Positions 37,042 to 46,474 of a stretch of 64,000 nt of DNA are shown here, piece after piece. Numbering within the stretch: the first letter of the stretch is position 1; each line of letters begins with the position of its first letter. A model generated the notes under the pieces. The model ran no database searches. It had not been told where the DNA came from and saw only the letters and a list, made by a program, of their open reading frames with translations. The stretch is from positions 1-64,000 of the forward strand of contig JAEUVO010000067.1 of assembly GCA_016786885.1 (NCBI GenBank), in the 5' to 3' direction. This stretch comes from Chitinophagaceae bacterium (GTDB lineage Bacteria; Bacteroidota; Bacteroidia; Chitinophagales; Chitinophagaceae). Position numbers and translations under genes: made by a program.

Positions 37042-38466
37042 TTATAATTTTATTCCCTGCCCCTTATAGAATTCCAGCAATTTCATTTTGAATACATAAT
37101 CATATTGCGAATACAATGCCTGTATCCTAGCTCGCTGCAGGTTATTCTGGCTGTTAATCAGATCATAGGTTGATAACAGGCTTAACTCATAACGTTTACT
37201 TGCAAAATCATAAGCCTTCTCCGCTGTTAACACACTTTTTTTATCTGCATTAAATTTCTGCAAGGCAGCGGTAGCATCAGTATATGCCTTGTAGATATCC
37301 TGTTTCAATTGCATATCTCCCTGTTCCTTTTGCAATTCCAGTTGTTGTAATGTTAGTTTAGAGCGATCCCATGCTGTACGGGCTGCCTTTCCATTGAATA
37401 TGGGTATATTAACTCCGATACCGAAACTTTGTCCAAAGTTATTTCGCAGCTGGGTGCCCAGCGGAATCGGTTTCCCTTCAATCAATATAACATCCGGAGC
37501 AAGAACAGGTTGATTTATTCCATTCACATCTACTACCGCCCCTGTAGGAACTAATGGCCCGATCTGCCTGCTGTAGGATTTAATATTCACATAACTGGTA
37601 CTCAGGTTACCGAAAGCAGAAAATGTCGGATACATACCTGCTTTTGCGGCTGACATGCTTTTTTGCGCCGATTGTATCCGAAGATTATTAATTTTTTGCT
37701 GGGGCAATGTGCTGATCGCAGTAGCGTAAACAGCATCAGGCTGTAAATCAGCCAATGCTTCAACCGGAATAAGAGCAACCGGAGGTGTAACAATATCAAA
37801 AGAGGCGCCTGCATCAAGGTTCAGCAAGGCTTTCATTTGTAATAAAAATTGCTGCACAGACGCCTCGGCTGTTATCAGGCTTGAGCTATCTCTTGCCAGT
37901 TGTGCTTCCAGTTCTGCTGCATTCAATTCTGGTAATGCACCGGCATCCACTCTCTTCCGGGTGTTTTCCAATTGCGCCTTTGTCTGCTCCACCTGTACTT
38001 TTGCCAGGTTTGCCTGTTCTCCTGATAAAAGAATTTGTAAATAAGCTACTGCTACATTAAGAGCAATATCATTCTGTATTTTTTTTGTTTGCTCTTTATC
38101 TGCTTCCCAGGATAGCCTGCTGGCTTCTATTGTATTTTTTTGGGAAAACCAATTAAAAAGATTGACACTTGATTGTACCTGCATCCCAAGGTTTAGAAAA
38201 TTATTATCTTCCAAAACACCGGTAGTTGGATTTTCAGAACGACCTAAGCGGTAACCTGTACTGCTCCCAAAGTTCAGTGATGGTAATTGACCAGCTTTGT
38301 TTTGCTTATAAGTTAATTCGGAAAATCTTGACTGCAGATCAGTTTGCTTTACCGAAATATTATTCTTTAATGCATGATCAACGCATCTTCTGATATCCCA
38401 TTTATCCTGGCCGAATGAAGAACTAAAGATCAACAATGCAAAAGCCAGCTTAATGCTCCGTGTCAT
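37042..38466 (-). CDS. TolC-family outer-membrane efflux protein
   Basis: About 474 residues: signal peptide (LAFALLIFSSSFG), two repeated OEP halves with long helices (LSGEQANLAKVQVEQTKAQL; TLQQLELQKEQGDMQLKQDI) and beta segments typical of TolC. First gene of a two-gene operon with the adaptor. The frame starts at TTG 38475, which lies inside the -7 box; ATG 38466 is preferred. Confidence 0.92.
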   Translation of the reverse strand: MTRSIKLAFALLIFSSSFGQDKWDIRRCVDHALKNNISVKQTDLQSRFSELTYKQNKAGQLPSLNFGSSTGYRLGRSENPTTGVLEDNNFLNLGMQVQSSVNLFNWFSQKNTIEASRLSWEADKEQTKKIQNDIALNVAVAYLQILLSGEQANLAKVQVEQTKAQLENTRKRVDAGALPELNAAELEAQLARDSSSLITAEASVQQFLLQMKALLNLDAGASFDIVTPPVALIPVEALADLQPDAVYATAISTLPQQKINNLRIQSAQKSMSAAKAGMYPTFSAFGNLSTSYVNIKSYSRQIGPLVPTGAVVDVNGINQPVLAPDVILIEGKPIPLGTQLRNNFGQSFGIGVNIPIFNGKAARTAWDRSKLTLQQLELQKEQGDMQLKQDIYKAYTDATAALQKFNADKKSVLTAEKAYDFASKRYELSLLSTYDLINSQNNLQRARIQALYSQYDYVFKMKLLEFYKGQGIKL

Positions 38467-38472
38467 AGATTG

Positions 38473-38480
38473 CAAAAGTA
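38473..38480 (-). promoter_or_regulatory. Candidate -7 box of the TolC-adaptor operon
   Basis: Minus strand TACTTTTG, full -7 match, only six bases before ATG 38466; no clear -33 element. A transcript from here would be close to leaderless. Confidence 0.5.
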
Positions 38481-38619
38481 TAAGAAATTGCCTCTGTATA
38501 GATATGATTTTTTACCAGCGGGAGGTGAATTTAAATGATCATTTTATAATGGTTATTAATTCAAAGCCCTTTACCTGTTGCCCTTTCAGCAGTTTATTTA
38601 AACCAATTAATGCTTTATC

Positions 38620-41079
38620 TTAATAATAAATCTGTTTTTTTATGCTGATAAGACGGCCACTTACATCGTAACCTTCAGCTACTATTCGAATATTCCTGCC
38701 AAAATTTTTATGATAAACTTTTACTACTGCCTTTTTTGATTGATTTGCTGCTTCCGCATTAGAATCCCAGTAAAAAGTAATGTTACCAGTTCCTGCGGAA
38801 ACACTATCTGAAGGAGGGGCGGGATAATCAGGAATCCGGAATTTCTTACTGATCGAATAGCCTTTAAAATCAAAGAATTGTGTATGTGTTTTATCGTTTC
38901 TGGCAATTGTGATTTCCTTATTTAGGTAGACTACTAAAGCCCCTCCGGGGTAAGAACTTCCCGCTCCTAAAGCGCCTGCTTCAAAAAATTTTACCATGGC
39001 AATTTGATCTGCCCTCAGACTCTGTAATTGTATCAAATCAGTAGGTACTTCGTTAATGAAAAGTCCAACTTCCCAAAATCTCATCGCTCCGGATGTTGTA
39101 GTTCTGGGGCCTTGAGCCCTGATTGGCTTTTCCTTAAAATCCTGGATGCTAAAATTCTTTCTGTTTACAAGAGTCCCATATTGCACCCCTATGGTGGGAA
39201 TTCTGTTCAAAACAAAATCCAGTGCATTCATGGCTTTATCAACTGGTGGTGAATTAATATTATCAATCTTTATTTTTCCTCCTGTACTAAATAGTTCGCT
39301 TGTATATTTCTCATTAATAATATCAAGCTTTCGTTTTGGTTTTGCTGCTATAACAACGCTGTCAAGTATTTTTACAGCAAAATTATCTTTTTTGTCATCC
39401 TTGCTTTCATTACCATACTTATACTTAAAACCAGTATTTAAGTTTCCGAAAATCTCCGAAGAAATTTCAAATTTAGCATTGTTAAGTGTTTCGGTTAATT
39501 CATCTGTATCCAGTTTAATTAAAACAGGTTTTTCCTTTCCTTTTTTGTCTGTGTAGGTATAGAAAATTTTTGATTGCCCGAAGATCAAGAGAGAATCGAT
39601 TAAAAATTTCCCCCCGCCATTTACCTGAATACTATAACTATATAATGCAGAATCTCCTGATGAAATTAAAACATCAAGTACCCCATCCCCGACTGGTTTA
39701 TTAAGCAAACCATCATTTACCTGCCCTGAAATATTTATTAAATAACTATCATTATACTTTTTTTCTTGCAGTTGATTTCCAGGGGTTTTTTCCTGGCTGT
39801 ATCTGTCCCATTTATGTGTTAATAAAAGATTGTCAAGAGTCATGCTTACTGAATCACTATCAGATTCAAAATAATATGATGGATTAAATACATACTCCTT
39901 CAGATAGCTTGTTAATAAAAAGTGGGAGTAAATATTATCATTACTGGGTGTGTTGCAATTTCCAACATCAGAGACTGAGATAGAAATATTTCGTTGGAGA
40001 GTATCCGGGAAAATTAATTCAATTGTATCTTCCGTCTCATTTAATACACTCTTTTTTAATTCAATCTCGCATTGACTCCTGTATTCGCCATTATCCACAA
40101 ATGAAAGCCTTTCAGCAACAGGCTTTCCTGAGCTAAAAAGTGTAAAACGCAAAATACCTGAAGGAAGGCTATCAGTAATTAAATGGCCAATTACAGAGCT
40201 GTATCCATCAAAAAAAATCTCCCTTTCATACACAACATCATTATTTAATTTTACACTCAGTAACAAATCAGCCGGAGGAATATTATGAAGGCTTTTATGA
40301 CTTAATGTAAATTTTTTCTCTCCTTTTCCATTTTCTACCTTCAAAGTCACTCCAGAATCAAGCACAGCAGGAAGTGCATACCTCGTTTTGCCATCAGCAG
40401 TTTGTACATCTGCGTAGTATTTTCTTCCGGCTTTGGGTTTGAATATCAGTTTCCCAATACCATATTGATAGCTGGAAAATGTTGTAATCAACACTCCTTC
40501 GTCAGCCCTTATTTCTCCTTTTATTTTTACAGGGCTTCCATCCTGGTTACTAGCTTTGAAAGCCATAACGTTTGGTATACCATCAACTAAACTGCCTCCT
40601 TCGGGGAAAAACTGAAGTGAAATACCTTTTTCGAAATTGTTTCCTCTCAATTCAATACAAGACGAATCGCCGATATATATTCTCTTAGACTGAATAAACT
40701 CTCTGCCCCGGTTAAGCAAGGAGGCTGTATAACCATGGATATAATAGTTTCCAGGAGAGATTGAATCCGGAATACTAATATCTCCTTTTACAGCAGCATT
40801 TTCAATAGGGTACCTTTTTGACTCAATCACTTCACCCTTACTATCTGCAAAATGTATGTAAAAATTACTGCTACTACTATTCGGGTTGTTGTTGGTATAT
40901 AGGTAGGCTTTAAACCAAATTGTCTCTCCTGCTTTATAATGGTCTTTATCGAAATGAAAATATATTTTTTCGACAGGATAGTTATTCGTGATTGTCTGGG
41001 GAATTGAATTAACATTCTGTGCTGTTGTCCTAAACAAAGACAACAAAAGGATACTTTTTACTATAAACACCCTTTTCAT
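38620..41079 (-). CDS. MG2-domain and TonB-plug-domain secreted protein
   Basis: An 819-residue exported protein. After a signal peptide comes a macroglobulin-type MG2 domain (EKIYFHFDKDHYKAGETIWFK is the family hallmark), several beta-sandwich regions, and near residues 640-750 a TonB plug-like domain (LDFVLNRIPTIGV, VPTDLIQLQSLRADQIAMVKFF, GGALVVYLNK). It lacks a C-terminal barrel. Such proteins are common in Bacteroidota next to TonB receptors but their role is unknown. 38 bases downstream of the transsulfuration gene. Confidence 0.85.
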   Translation of the reverse strand: MKRVFIVKSILLLSLFRTTAQNVNSIPQTITNNYPVEKIYFHFDKDHYKAGETIWFKAYLYTNNNPNSSSSNFYIHFADSKGEVIESKRYPIENAAVKGDISIPDSISPGNYYIHGYTASLLNRGREFIQSKRIYIGDSSCIELRGNNFEKGISLQFFPEGGSLVDGIPNVMAFKASNQDGSPVKIKGEIRADEGVLITTFSSYQYGIGKLIFKPKAGRKYYADVQTADGKTRYALPAVLDSGVTLKVENGKGEKKFTLSHKSLHNIPPADLLLSVKLNNDVVYEREIFFDGYSSVIGHLITDSLPSGILRFTLFSSGKPVAERLSFVDNGEYRSQCEIELKKSVLNETEDTIELIFPDTLQRNISISVSDVGNCNTPSNDNIYSHFLLTSYLKEYVFNPSYYFESDSDSVSMTLDNLLLTHKWDRYSQEKTPGNQLQEKKYNDSYLINISGQVNDGLLNKPVGDGVLDVLISSGDSALYSYSIQVNGGGKFLIDSLLIFGQSKIFYTYTDKKGKEKPVLIKLDTDELTETLNNAKFEISSEIFGNLNTGFKYKYGNESKDDKKDNFAVKILDSVVIAAKPKRKLDIINEKYTSELFSTGGKIKIDNINSPPVDKAMNALDFVLNRIPTIGVQYGTLVNRKNFSIQDFKEKPIRAQGPRTTTSGAMRFWEVGLFINEVPTDLIQLQSLRADQIAMVKFFEAGALGAGSSYPGGALVVYLNKEITIARNDKTHTQFFDFKGYSISKKFRIPDYPAPPSDSVSAGTGNITFYWDSNAEAANQSKKAVVKVYHKNFGRNIRIVAEGYDVSGRLISIKKQIYY

Positions 41080-41117
41080 GTTACAGAATAAGTATACAAA
41101 ATAAATTTAGTAAGCAT

Positions 41118-42281
41118 TTAATCTAGTCCTGACAGCGCCTGCTCAAGGTCAGCTATAAGATACTGAGGCTCCTCGAGTCCCACATACATACGTATATATT
41201 TATGTGTATTATTGACCGGATCGAAGTCCCTGGGTTTGATACCCGCACATTTTGGTATCACCAGGCTTTCATGCCCGCCCCAGCTTACGGCCATCATGAT
41301 ATGTTGCAATGATTCACAAAACTGCACAATGGGTTCTCTTTTATCGGTTTTCAGCGTAAAAGTGAAGAGGCCGCAGGCACCTTTCATCTGTTGACGGGCC
41401 AGCTCATATTGAGGAAATGTTTCAGCTAAAGGAAAAAGGACAGTATCTACTTTTGGATGTTGCTGCATAAACTTTGCTACTTCTTCTGTCGATCTCGTTA
41501 TTCTCTCTATTCTTGCCGGAAGTGTCCTTAACCCCCGGATCAGCAACCAGGCGTTAAAAGGTTGAATACCGCTGCCGATATTCAGGTATTCACTATCAAA
41601 TATTTTCTTCATCATGGCATGAGAACCGCAAAGTACGCCTCCTAATGTATCGCTATGTCCTCCAATATATTTGGTAGCTGTCTGCATGGCCATATCAATA
41701 CCCATTTCTATTGGTTTTTGATATAGCGGGGTGCAGTAACTGTTATCAATCAATGTAGTAATACCCTTTGATTTTGCTAAAACCGCTACTTCTTTAATAG
41801 GCTGAATGGCAAAGTCCCAGCTGTTGGGTGATTCAAGGTAATAAAAGGTCGTATTAGCCCGGGTGGCTTCTTCCCAATTTTCAATTCTTGTACCATCAAT
41901 ATAGGTAGTTGTAATGCCAAATCTTGGCAGTATCACATCAAACATCCGCTGTGCCCATGTATATGGCGCCTTTACTGAAACAAGATGATCTCCAGATTTG
42001 ACATTGGCAAATATCCCGGCAAATATTGCCGCAGCACCATTATTGAATACAAGACAATCCTCCGCTCCATCCAGTGCTGCCAGCTTTCTCCTTAATATAT
42101 CAACGGTAGGATTAAGGCCGCGGCTGTAGAGGTAACCATTCATTTCGTCCTCGAACGCCATGGAAAGATCCGCTACCTTTTTAAAGGCAAAATTGCTGGT
42201 CTGAACAATTGGTGGAGCCACTGCATTAAAATAATGTTCCCGGTCTTCCCCCAGTTCGTTTATGATTTGAGAAATATCCAT
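41118..42281 (-). CDS. Transsulfuration-family PLP enzyme (Cys/Met metabolism)
   Basis: A 387-residue Cys/Met metabolism PLP enzyme (cystathionine gamma-synthase/beta-lyase or O-acyl-homoserine sulfhydrylase type). The PLP lysine lies in QTATKYIGGHSD; SRGLNPTVDILRRKLAALDGAE and VSWGGHESL are family motifs. The exact reaction cannot be told from the sequence. The frame is open to 42356; ATG 42281 (MDISQIINELG) fits the family, starting seven bases after the stop of the amino acid permease, with which it forms an operon. Confidence 0.9.
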   Translation of the reverse strand: MDISQIINELGEDREHYFNAVAPPIVQTSNFAFKKVADLSMAFEDEMNGYLYSRGLNPTVDILRRKLAALDGAEDCLVFNNGAAAIFAGIFANVKSGDHLVSVKAPYTWAQRMFDVILPRFGITTTYIDGTRIENWEEATRANTTFYYLESPNSWDFAIQPIKEVAVLAKSKGITTLIDNSYCTPLYQKPIEMGIDMAMQTATKYIGGHSDTLGGVLCGSHAMMKKIFDSEYLNIGSGIQPFNAWLLIRGLRTLPARIERITRSTEEVAKFMQQHPKVDTVLFPLAETFPQYELARQQMKGACGLFTFTLKTDKREPIVQFCESLQHIMMAVSWGGHESLVIPKCAGIKPRDFDPVNNTHKYIRMYVGLEEPQYLIADLEQALSGLD

Positions 42282-42288
42282 CAGGCTT

Positions 42289-43620
42289 CTATTTTTTGAG
42301 ACCCTTTCTGTTATGATTAAAAATAAAATAGATAATAATAAAAGCCACCAGCACACTTACGCCTATTAAAGCTGCTTTGGGATCATCGATAGCGATGCTT
42401 GTACCTACAAATAAATAAGCTGCTATGAAGATCACCGGCAGCAGGGGAAATAATTTCATTTTGTAAATGCCGGTTCCGTCCAGGTGCTTTGTTTTCTTTC
42501 TAAACCAGAAAATGGTGGCACTGCTTAAGACCATACCGAAACAATCCAGGAAAATGGTAAAACTGAGTATCTTCTCAAACTCCTGCGCAAAAAATAATAT
42601 GACAATACAAATAGCAGCAAAAATGGTAAGAGAGAAGGTGAGCACATTGGTTTTTACATTTTGCTTCGCAAAAATTTTCGGCAAACTGCCGTCTTCGCCC
42701 ATTGCATACATTACCCTGGGATTACTCATCAGCAGGCCATTTACATAGGCTAATACGCCGAGGAAAAGAAAAGCAGAAAAAATAGCTGCTCCTTTTCCCC
42801 CAAACATTTTATCGATAACCACATAAGCTACTTCTTTCTCTCCCTTCATTCTTTCAAACCCAACAAGATTATAATAACTAAGATTAGCCAGCAGGTATAA
42901 AGCAATGATCACTGCAATACCAATAAAAATACCACGTGGAATATTCTTAGATGGTTTTTCTACTTCATTTCCAAAGTTGATCGTCTGCTGATATCCGCCA
43001 TAAGTAAATGAAACGGCGATCAGGCTCACTCCCAAACTTTTGATCCAATCCATTGTGCTGAAAGCGGCGGCTGGAACTGTTGCACTTTGGCCAACATACT
43101 CTGCAGGGAATAATAATCCACCAATCAGTACCAGCAGCATGGCAATTTTAATAACCATCAGGATATTTTGTGCCCTTGAACTCATTTTTAGCCCCTGCAG
43201 GTTGATCACATAGAAAATAATAATAGCCACACAGCTAAGGAGGGCTTTGTGAATATCTGTCCATTCACCGGGAAATAATTTCAGAATATACCCGCTGCCG
43301 ATCAATGCCACGCCACTGAGGCTGGCTGCATTACTAACCAATATAAGGCAGTTGATAGCAAATGCAATACTGGGATGATACGCTTTTGCAAACACCTTAT
43401 AATAGCCGCCGGTGACAGGATAACGGCTTCCTATTTCTGCATACGTCAATGCCCCGCATAAAGCAACTAATCCTCCGATGATCCAGGCACTGAAATAAAC
43501 GGAAGGATTGAGTGCATCCTTGGCGCTGGTAGCAGCTGTTCTGAATATGCCCATGCCAATTACCAGGCCGATCACAATCATTGTGAAGGAAAACAACCCT
43601 AATTTGTTCTTTGATGTCAT
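42289..43620 (-). CDS. APC-family amino acid permease
   Basis: A 443-residue, about 12-TM transporter of the amino acid/polyamine/organocation superfamily. TM1 has the GMGIFR substrate loop (IVIGLVIGMGIFRT), followed by ALTYAEIGSRYPVTGGYY, both typical of the LAT/YfnA-like branch. Directly upstream of the transsulfuration gene, so it may import a sulfur amino acid or its precursor (inference). Start ATG 43620; the open frame extends to 43644. Confidence 0.92.
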   Translation of the reverse strand: MTSKNKLGLFSFTMIVIGLVIGMGIFRTAATSAKDALNPSVYFSAWIIGGLVALCGALTYAEIGSRYPVTGGYYKVFAKAYHPSIAFAINCLILVSNAASLSGVALIGSGYILKLFPGEWTDIHKALLSCVAIIIFYVINLQGLKMSSRAQNILMVIKIAMLLVLIGGLLFPAEYVGQSATVPAAAFSTMDWIKSLGVSLIAVSFTYGGYQQTINFGNEVEKPSKNIPRGIFIGIAVIIALYLLANLSYYNLVGFERMKGEKEVAYVVIDKMFGGKGAAIFSAFLFLGVLAYVNGLLMSNPRVMYAMGEDGSLPKIFAKQNVKTNVLTFSLTIFAAICIVILFFAQEFEKILSFTIFLDCFGMVLSSATIFWFRKKTKHLDGTGIYKMKLFPLLPVIFIAAYLFVGTSIAIDDPKAALIGVSVLVAFIIIYFIFNHNRKGLKK

Positions 43621-43622
43621 GG

Positions 43623-43654
43623 CTTGAAGATACAAAGAAAACAATCTAACTTTA
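43623..43654 (+). promoter_or_regulatory. Candidate promoter of the TonB receptor gene
   Basis: CTTG at 43623-43626, 20 bases, then TAACTTTA (43647-43654; one mismatch to TAnnTTTG), 22 bases before the ATG at 43677. It sits in the short divergent gap with the permease gene. Confidence 0.45.
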
Positions 43655-43676
43655 TGATGGCCAATTTCCAGTTTCT

Positions 43677-45770
43677 ATGAAAAAAACAATTTTATTTTTC
43701 TCCCTTTTGATATTCATTACTCCTTCTTTCTCCCAGGAAACAGAACCTGATTCTTTAAAGCAATTGGATGAAGTATTCATCAGGGCTTTTGAACAAAACA
43801 GGAAATCCAGGTTTGCAACAGCATCGGTAAAGATCATAGAACATAATAATGCAGACCGATATAATAAAAACTCACTGGTGAATGGATTGAATACAATACC
43901 CGGAGTACGGATGGAAGAACGAAGTCCCGGAAGCTACCGCATCAATATCCGTGGCAGTTCTCTGCGCTCCCCTTTTGGTGTTCGCAATGTAAAAGTCTAC
44001 TGGAATGAGATTCCCGTAACCGATCCGGGCGGCAATACTTATTTCAACCAATTTGCCTATAATAATTTTTCAAGTATAGAAATATTTAAGGGCCCTGCAG
44101 GTAGTATGTATGGTGCCGGTACAGGAGGATTAATACTCATAAATAATTTCGATCGCTGGCAGCCAGGAGCTAGTCTTGAATACATAACAGGCAGTTACAA
44201 TCTTCAAAATTTGTTCGCTTCCTCCAGATTTGGTACAAAAGAAAACCGCAACCAACTTACTTATGCCCATAATCAAAGTGACGGCTACAGGGTGCAAACA
44301 AAAATGCGACGTGACAATTTTTCCTGGCAATCGCAATTAAAATTGTCTGATAAACAACAACTGACTGCTTCTGTTTTGTTCACGGATATGTATTATCAAA
44401 CACCAGGGGCATTAACGCTGGCGGAGGTTAATACAGATCCAAAAGCAGCCCGGCCCGCAGGTGGTGGTTTCCCGAGTGCTGTCGCTGCGCAGGCTGCAAT
44501 TTTCCAGAAAAACATTACAGCAGGGTTCACTAATATTTATTCAATTAATTCCTCGCTTAAAAATTCGACTACCCTTTATGGCGCCTTTGCACAAATTAAG
44601 AATTCTGCTATCCGTAACTACGAAAGGAGAAATGAGCCGGGCTATGGCGGACGGACAGTTTTTATCTATAATAAAAAAAAGGAATCAGTATATAGTGGTC
44701 AAAAAGAAAATAGTTTTCAGTTGGTAGCAGGAAGTGAATTTCAGCAAGGAAGATTCAATACACAGGTATCAAAGAACAGAAATGGCAATCCCGATACCTT
44801 ACAGACAAATGATGATGTAGATTATACAGCGTATAGCTTTTTTCTCCAGGGGGATGTTTCAATCAGGGAAAACTGGTTCATGAGTGCGGGCATTAGCTTA
44901 AATAAAACAAAAGTTGATATCACAAGACTAAGCAGGTATCCCGTAGTAAGCCAAAGCCGCAGTTACCGGAATGAACTGGCTCCGAGGTTTTCAATAAAAA
45001 AACTAGTAACAGAAGATTTCTCCCTTAAGGCTACCTTATCAAGAGGGTTTTCACCTCCTACCGTAGCTGAGTTACTGCCATCAACTGGTGTAATTAGTAC
45101 CGACCTGGAGGCGGAGTACGGATGGAACTATGAACTGACTGCCGGTCACTCATTGCTTCGAAACAGACTTCACCTGGAAGCTACCGGTTTTTACTTTAAA
45201 CTTAATAAAGCCTTAGTACAACGGAGAGATGTCAGCGGAGCTGATTTTTTTGTAAATGCTGGTGATGTGCAGCAAAAAGGAATTGAATTACATGCTGATT
45301 ACACTCATTCAACGGCTTTACCTGCAATAATTGATTATATAATTCTGCAAATTGATTATACATATAATCATTTCAGGTATGGTAGTTTTATTAAAGGCAC
45401 GGATGATTTTTCTGGCAAAACCGTTCCTTCTGTACCTTCTAATACCTTGTCAGGTTTGCTTGATATTAACTTCAAAAATGGCTTATATGTAAACACAACT
45501 TATTATGCAGCTTCAAGGATATTTCTGAATGATGCCAATACTGCTTCTGCATCACCCTATCATCTTCTCAGCTCCAGGATTGGCTGGAAAAAAGCATTGA
45601 AGAAAAAATATAAAATTAATATATATGCCGGCGCCGATAACTTGCTGGATGAAAAATACAGTTTGGGAAACGACATCAATGCAGCTGCCAATCGCTTCTA
45701 TAATGCTGCCCCGGAAAGAAATTATTACGCCGGAATAGCCTTTCAGTGGATCAAAGTTTCTAAGAAGTAA
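43677..45770 (+). CDS. TonB-dependent outer-membrane receptor
   Basis: A 697-residue receptor: signal peptide (TILFFSLLIFITPSFS), plug (LKQLDEVFIRAFEQN, then NINIRGSSLRSPFGVRN-type core near 90-110 and IEIFKGPAGSMYGAGTGG) and a C-terminal barrel with LRNRLHLEATGFYF and a final AGIAFQW strand. Ligand not determinable; the plug resembles siderophore receptors. Divergent from the permease gene. Its 3' end overlaps the convergent pirin gene by 11 bases. Confidence 0.9.
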   Translation: MKKTILFFSLLIFITPSFSQETEPDSLKQLDEVFIRAFEQNRKSRFATASVKIIEHNNADRYNKNSLVNGLNTIPGVRMEERSPGSYRINIRGSSLRSPFGVRNVKVYWNEIPVTDPGGNTYFNQFAYNNFSSIEIFKGPAGSMYGAGTGGLILINNFDRWQPGASLEYITGSYNLQNLFASSRFGTKENRNQLTYAHNQSDGYRVQTKMRRDNFSWQSQLKLSDKQQLTASVLFTDMYYQTPGALTLAEVNTDPKAARPAGGGFPSAVAAQAAIFQKNITAGFTNIYSINSSLKNSTTLYGAFAQIKNSAIRNYERRNEPGYGGRTVFIYNKKKESVYSGQKENSFQLVAGSEFQQGRFNTQVSKNRNGNPDTLQTNDDVDYTAYSFFLQGDVSIRENWFMSAGISLNKTKVDITRLSRYPVVSQSRSYRNELAPRFSIKKLVTEDFSLKATLSRGFSPPTVAELLPSTGVISTDLEAEYGWNYELTAGHSLLRNRLHLEATGFYFKLNKALVQRRDVSGADFFVNAGDVQQKGIELHADYTHSTALPAIIDYIILQIDYTYNHFRYGSFIKGTDDFSGKTVPSVPSNTLSGLLDINFKNGLYVNTTYYAASRIFLNDANTASASPYHLLSSRIGWKKALKKKYKINIYAGADNLLDEKYSLGNDINAAANRFYNAAPERNYYAGIAFQWIKVSKK

Positions 45771-46473
45771 GTGATGATTCGATTACCAGCAGAATAGCAT
45801 CATTACTCAAGGCTTCCACTTCAATCTCTTCCGTGTCCAACAAAGCCAATCCGTCACGATTATGCAACAACCGTCCTTCTACCTCAAAAGCACCTTCGAG
45901 GACAAATACAAAGACGGCGGAGTTTTTTTTAGCCGGTGAAAAAGTTGTTCCACCTCTACCTGAAAATTTACCAATGTGCACACTAAAAGGAAATTCAGTT
46001 TCCCATATTCGTGAAGGAAAGATTTGCAGAAGGCAATTCATGAATTCATTTACATCATAAGTAGATATAGACGAATATGGCGTTGGTAATGGAGTATTTT
46101 TTCTGATCCATACCTGGAGAAAGTTTACCAGTTCTGTTTTAAAGGGGTTTTGCAGCTCAATGGTTTCCCCTTTTACAACACTTAACACCTGTACCTGGCC
46201 GGCCGCCAGGAGGTTTTTGGCACCTTCATCATCACAATACTCAATAGCGCCAATTATCGGTAACAGGATAACAAAAGACTCTTCTTCTACCATCATTTTT
46301 AGAGACCGGTTCCCATCCAATGTGTCATCATTTACCACATATATATTACCAAAAGGAGTTTTATGTTCATTTTGATATCTTCCAAAATTGAATGTATTGA
46401 AACTCCTGAACCAGGCCGTTTCATTAACTCCTCTTTCATCCGCCAGAAATATTTTTGCTTTCGACTGCACCAT
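45760..46473 (-). CDS. Pirin-family bicupin protein
   Basis: A 237-residue bicupin. N-terminal pirin cupin with the motif IFLADERGVNETAWFRSFN (YhaK/pirin-like) and a C-terminal cupin-like half (FVFVLEGAFEVEGRLLHNRD). Pirins include quercetinase-like dioxygenases and redox sensors. The classical pirin metal-binding histidines are largely absent here: GRYQNEHKTPFGN keeps one. The catalytic role is therefore doubtful. Separated by one base from the upstream gene of unknown function. Confidence 0.75.
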   Translation of the reverse strand: MVQSKAKIFLADERGVNETAWFRSFNTFNFGRYQNEHKTPFGNIYVVNDDTLDGNRSLKMMVEEESFVILLPIIGAIEYCDDEGAKNLLAAGQVQVLSVVKGETIELQNPFKTELVNFLQVWIRKNTPLPTPYSSISTYDVNEFMNCLLQIFPSRIWETEFPFSVHIGKFSGRGGTTFSPAKKNSAVFVFVLEGAFEVEGRLLHNRDGLALLDTEEIEVEALSNDAILLVIESSLTS

Positions 46474-46474
46474 A

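Noticed and set aside
38542-38590. Direct repeat GCCCTTT twice in the gap between tolC and the MG2 gene
   Set aside because: Only seven bases, with no terminator or promoter form.
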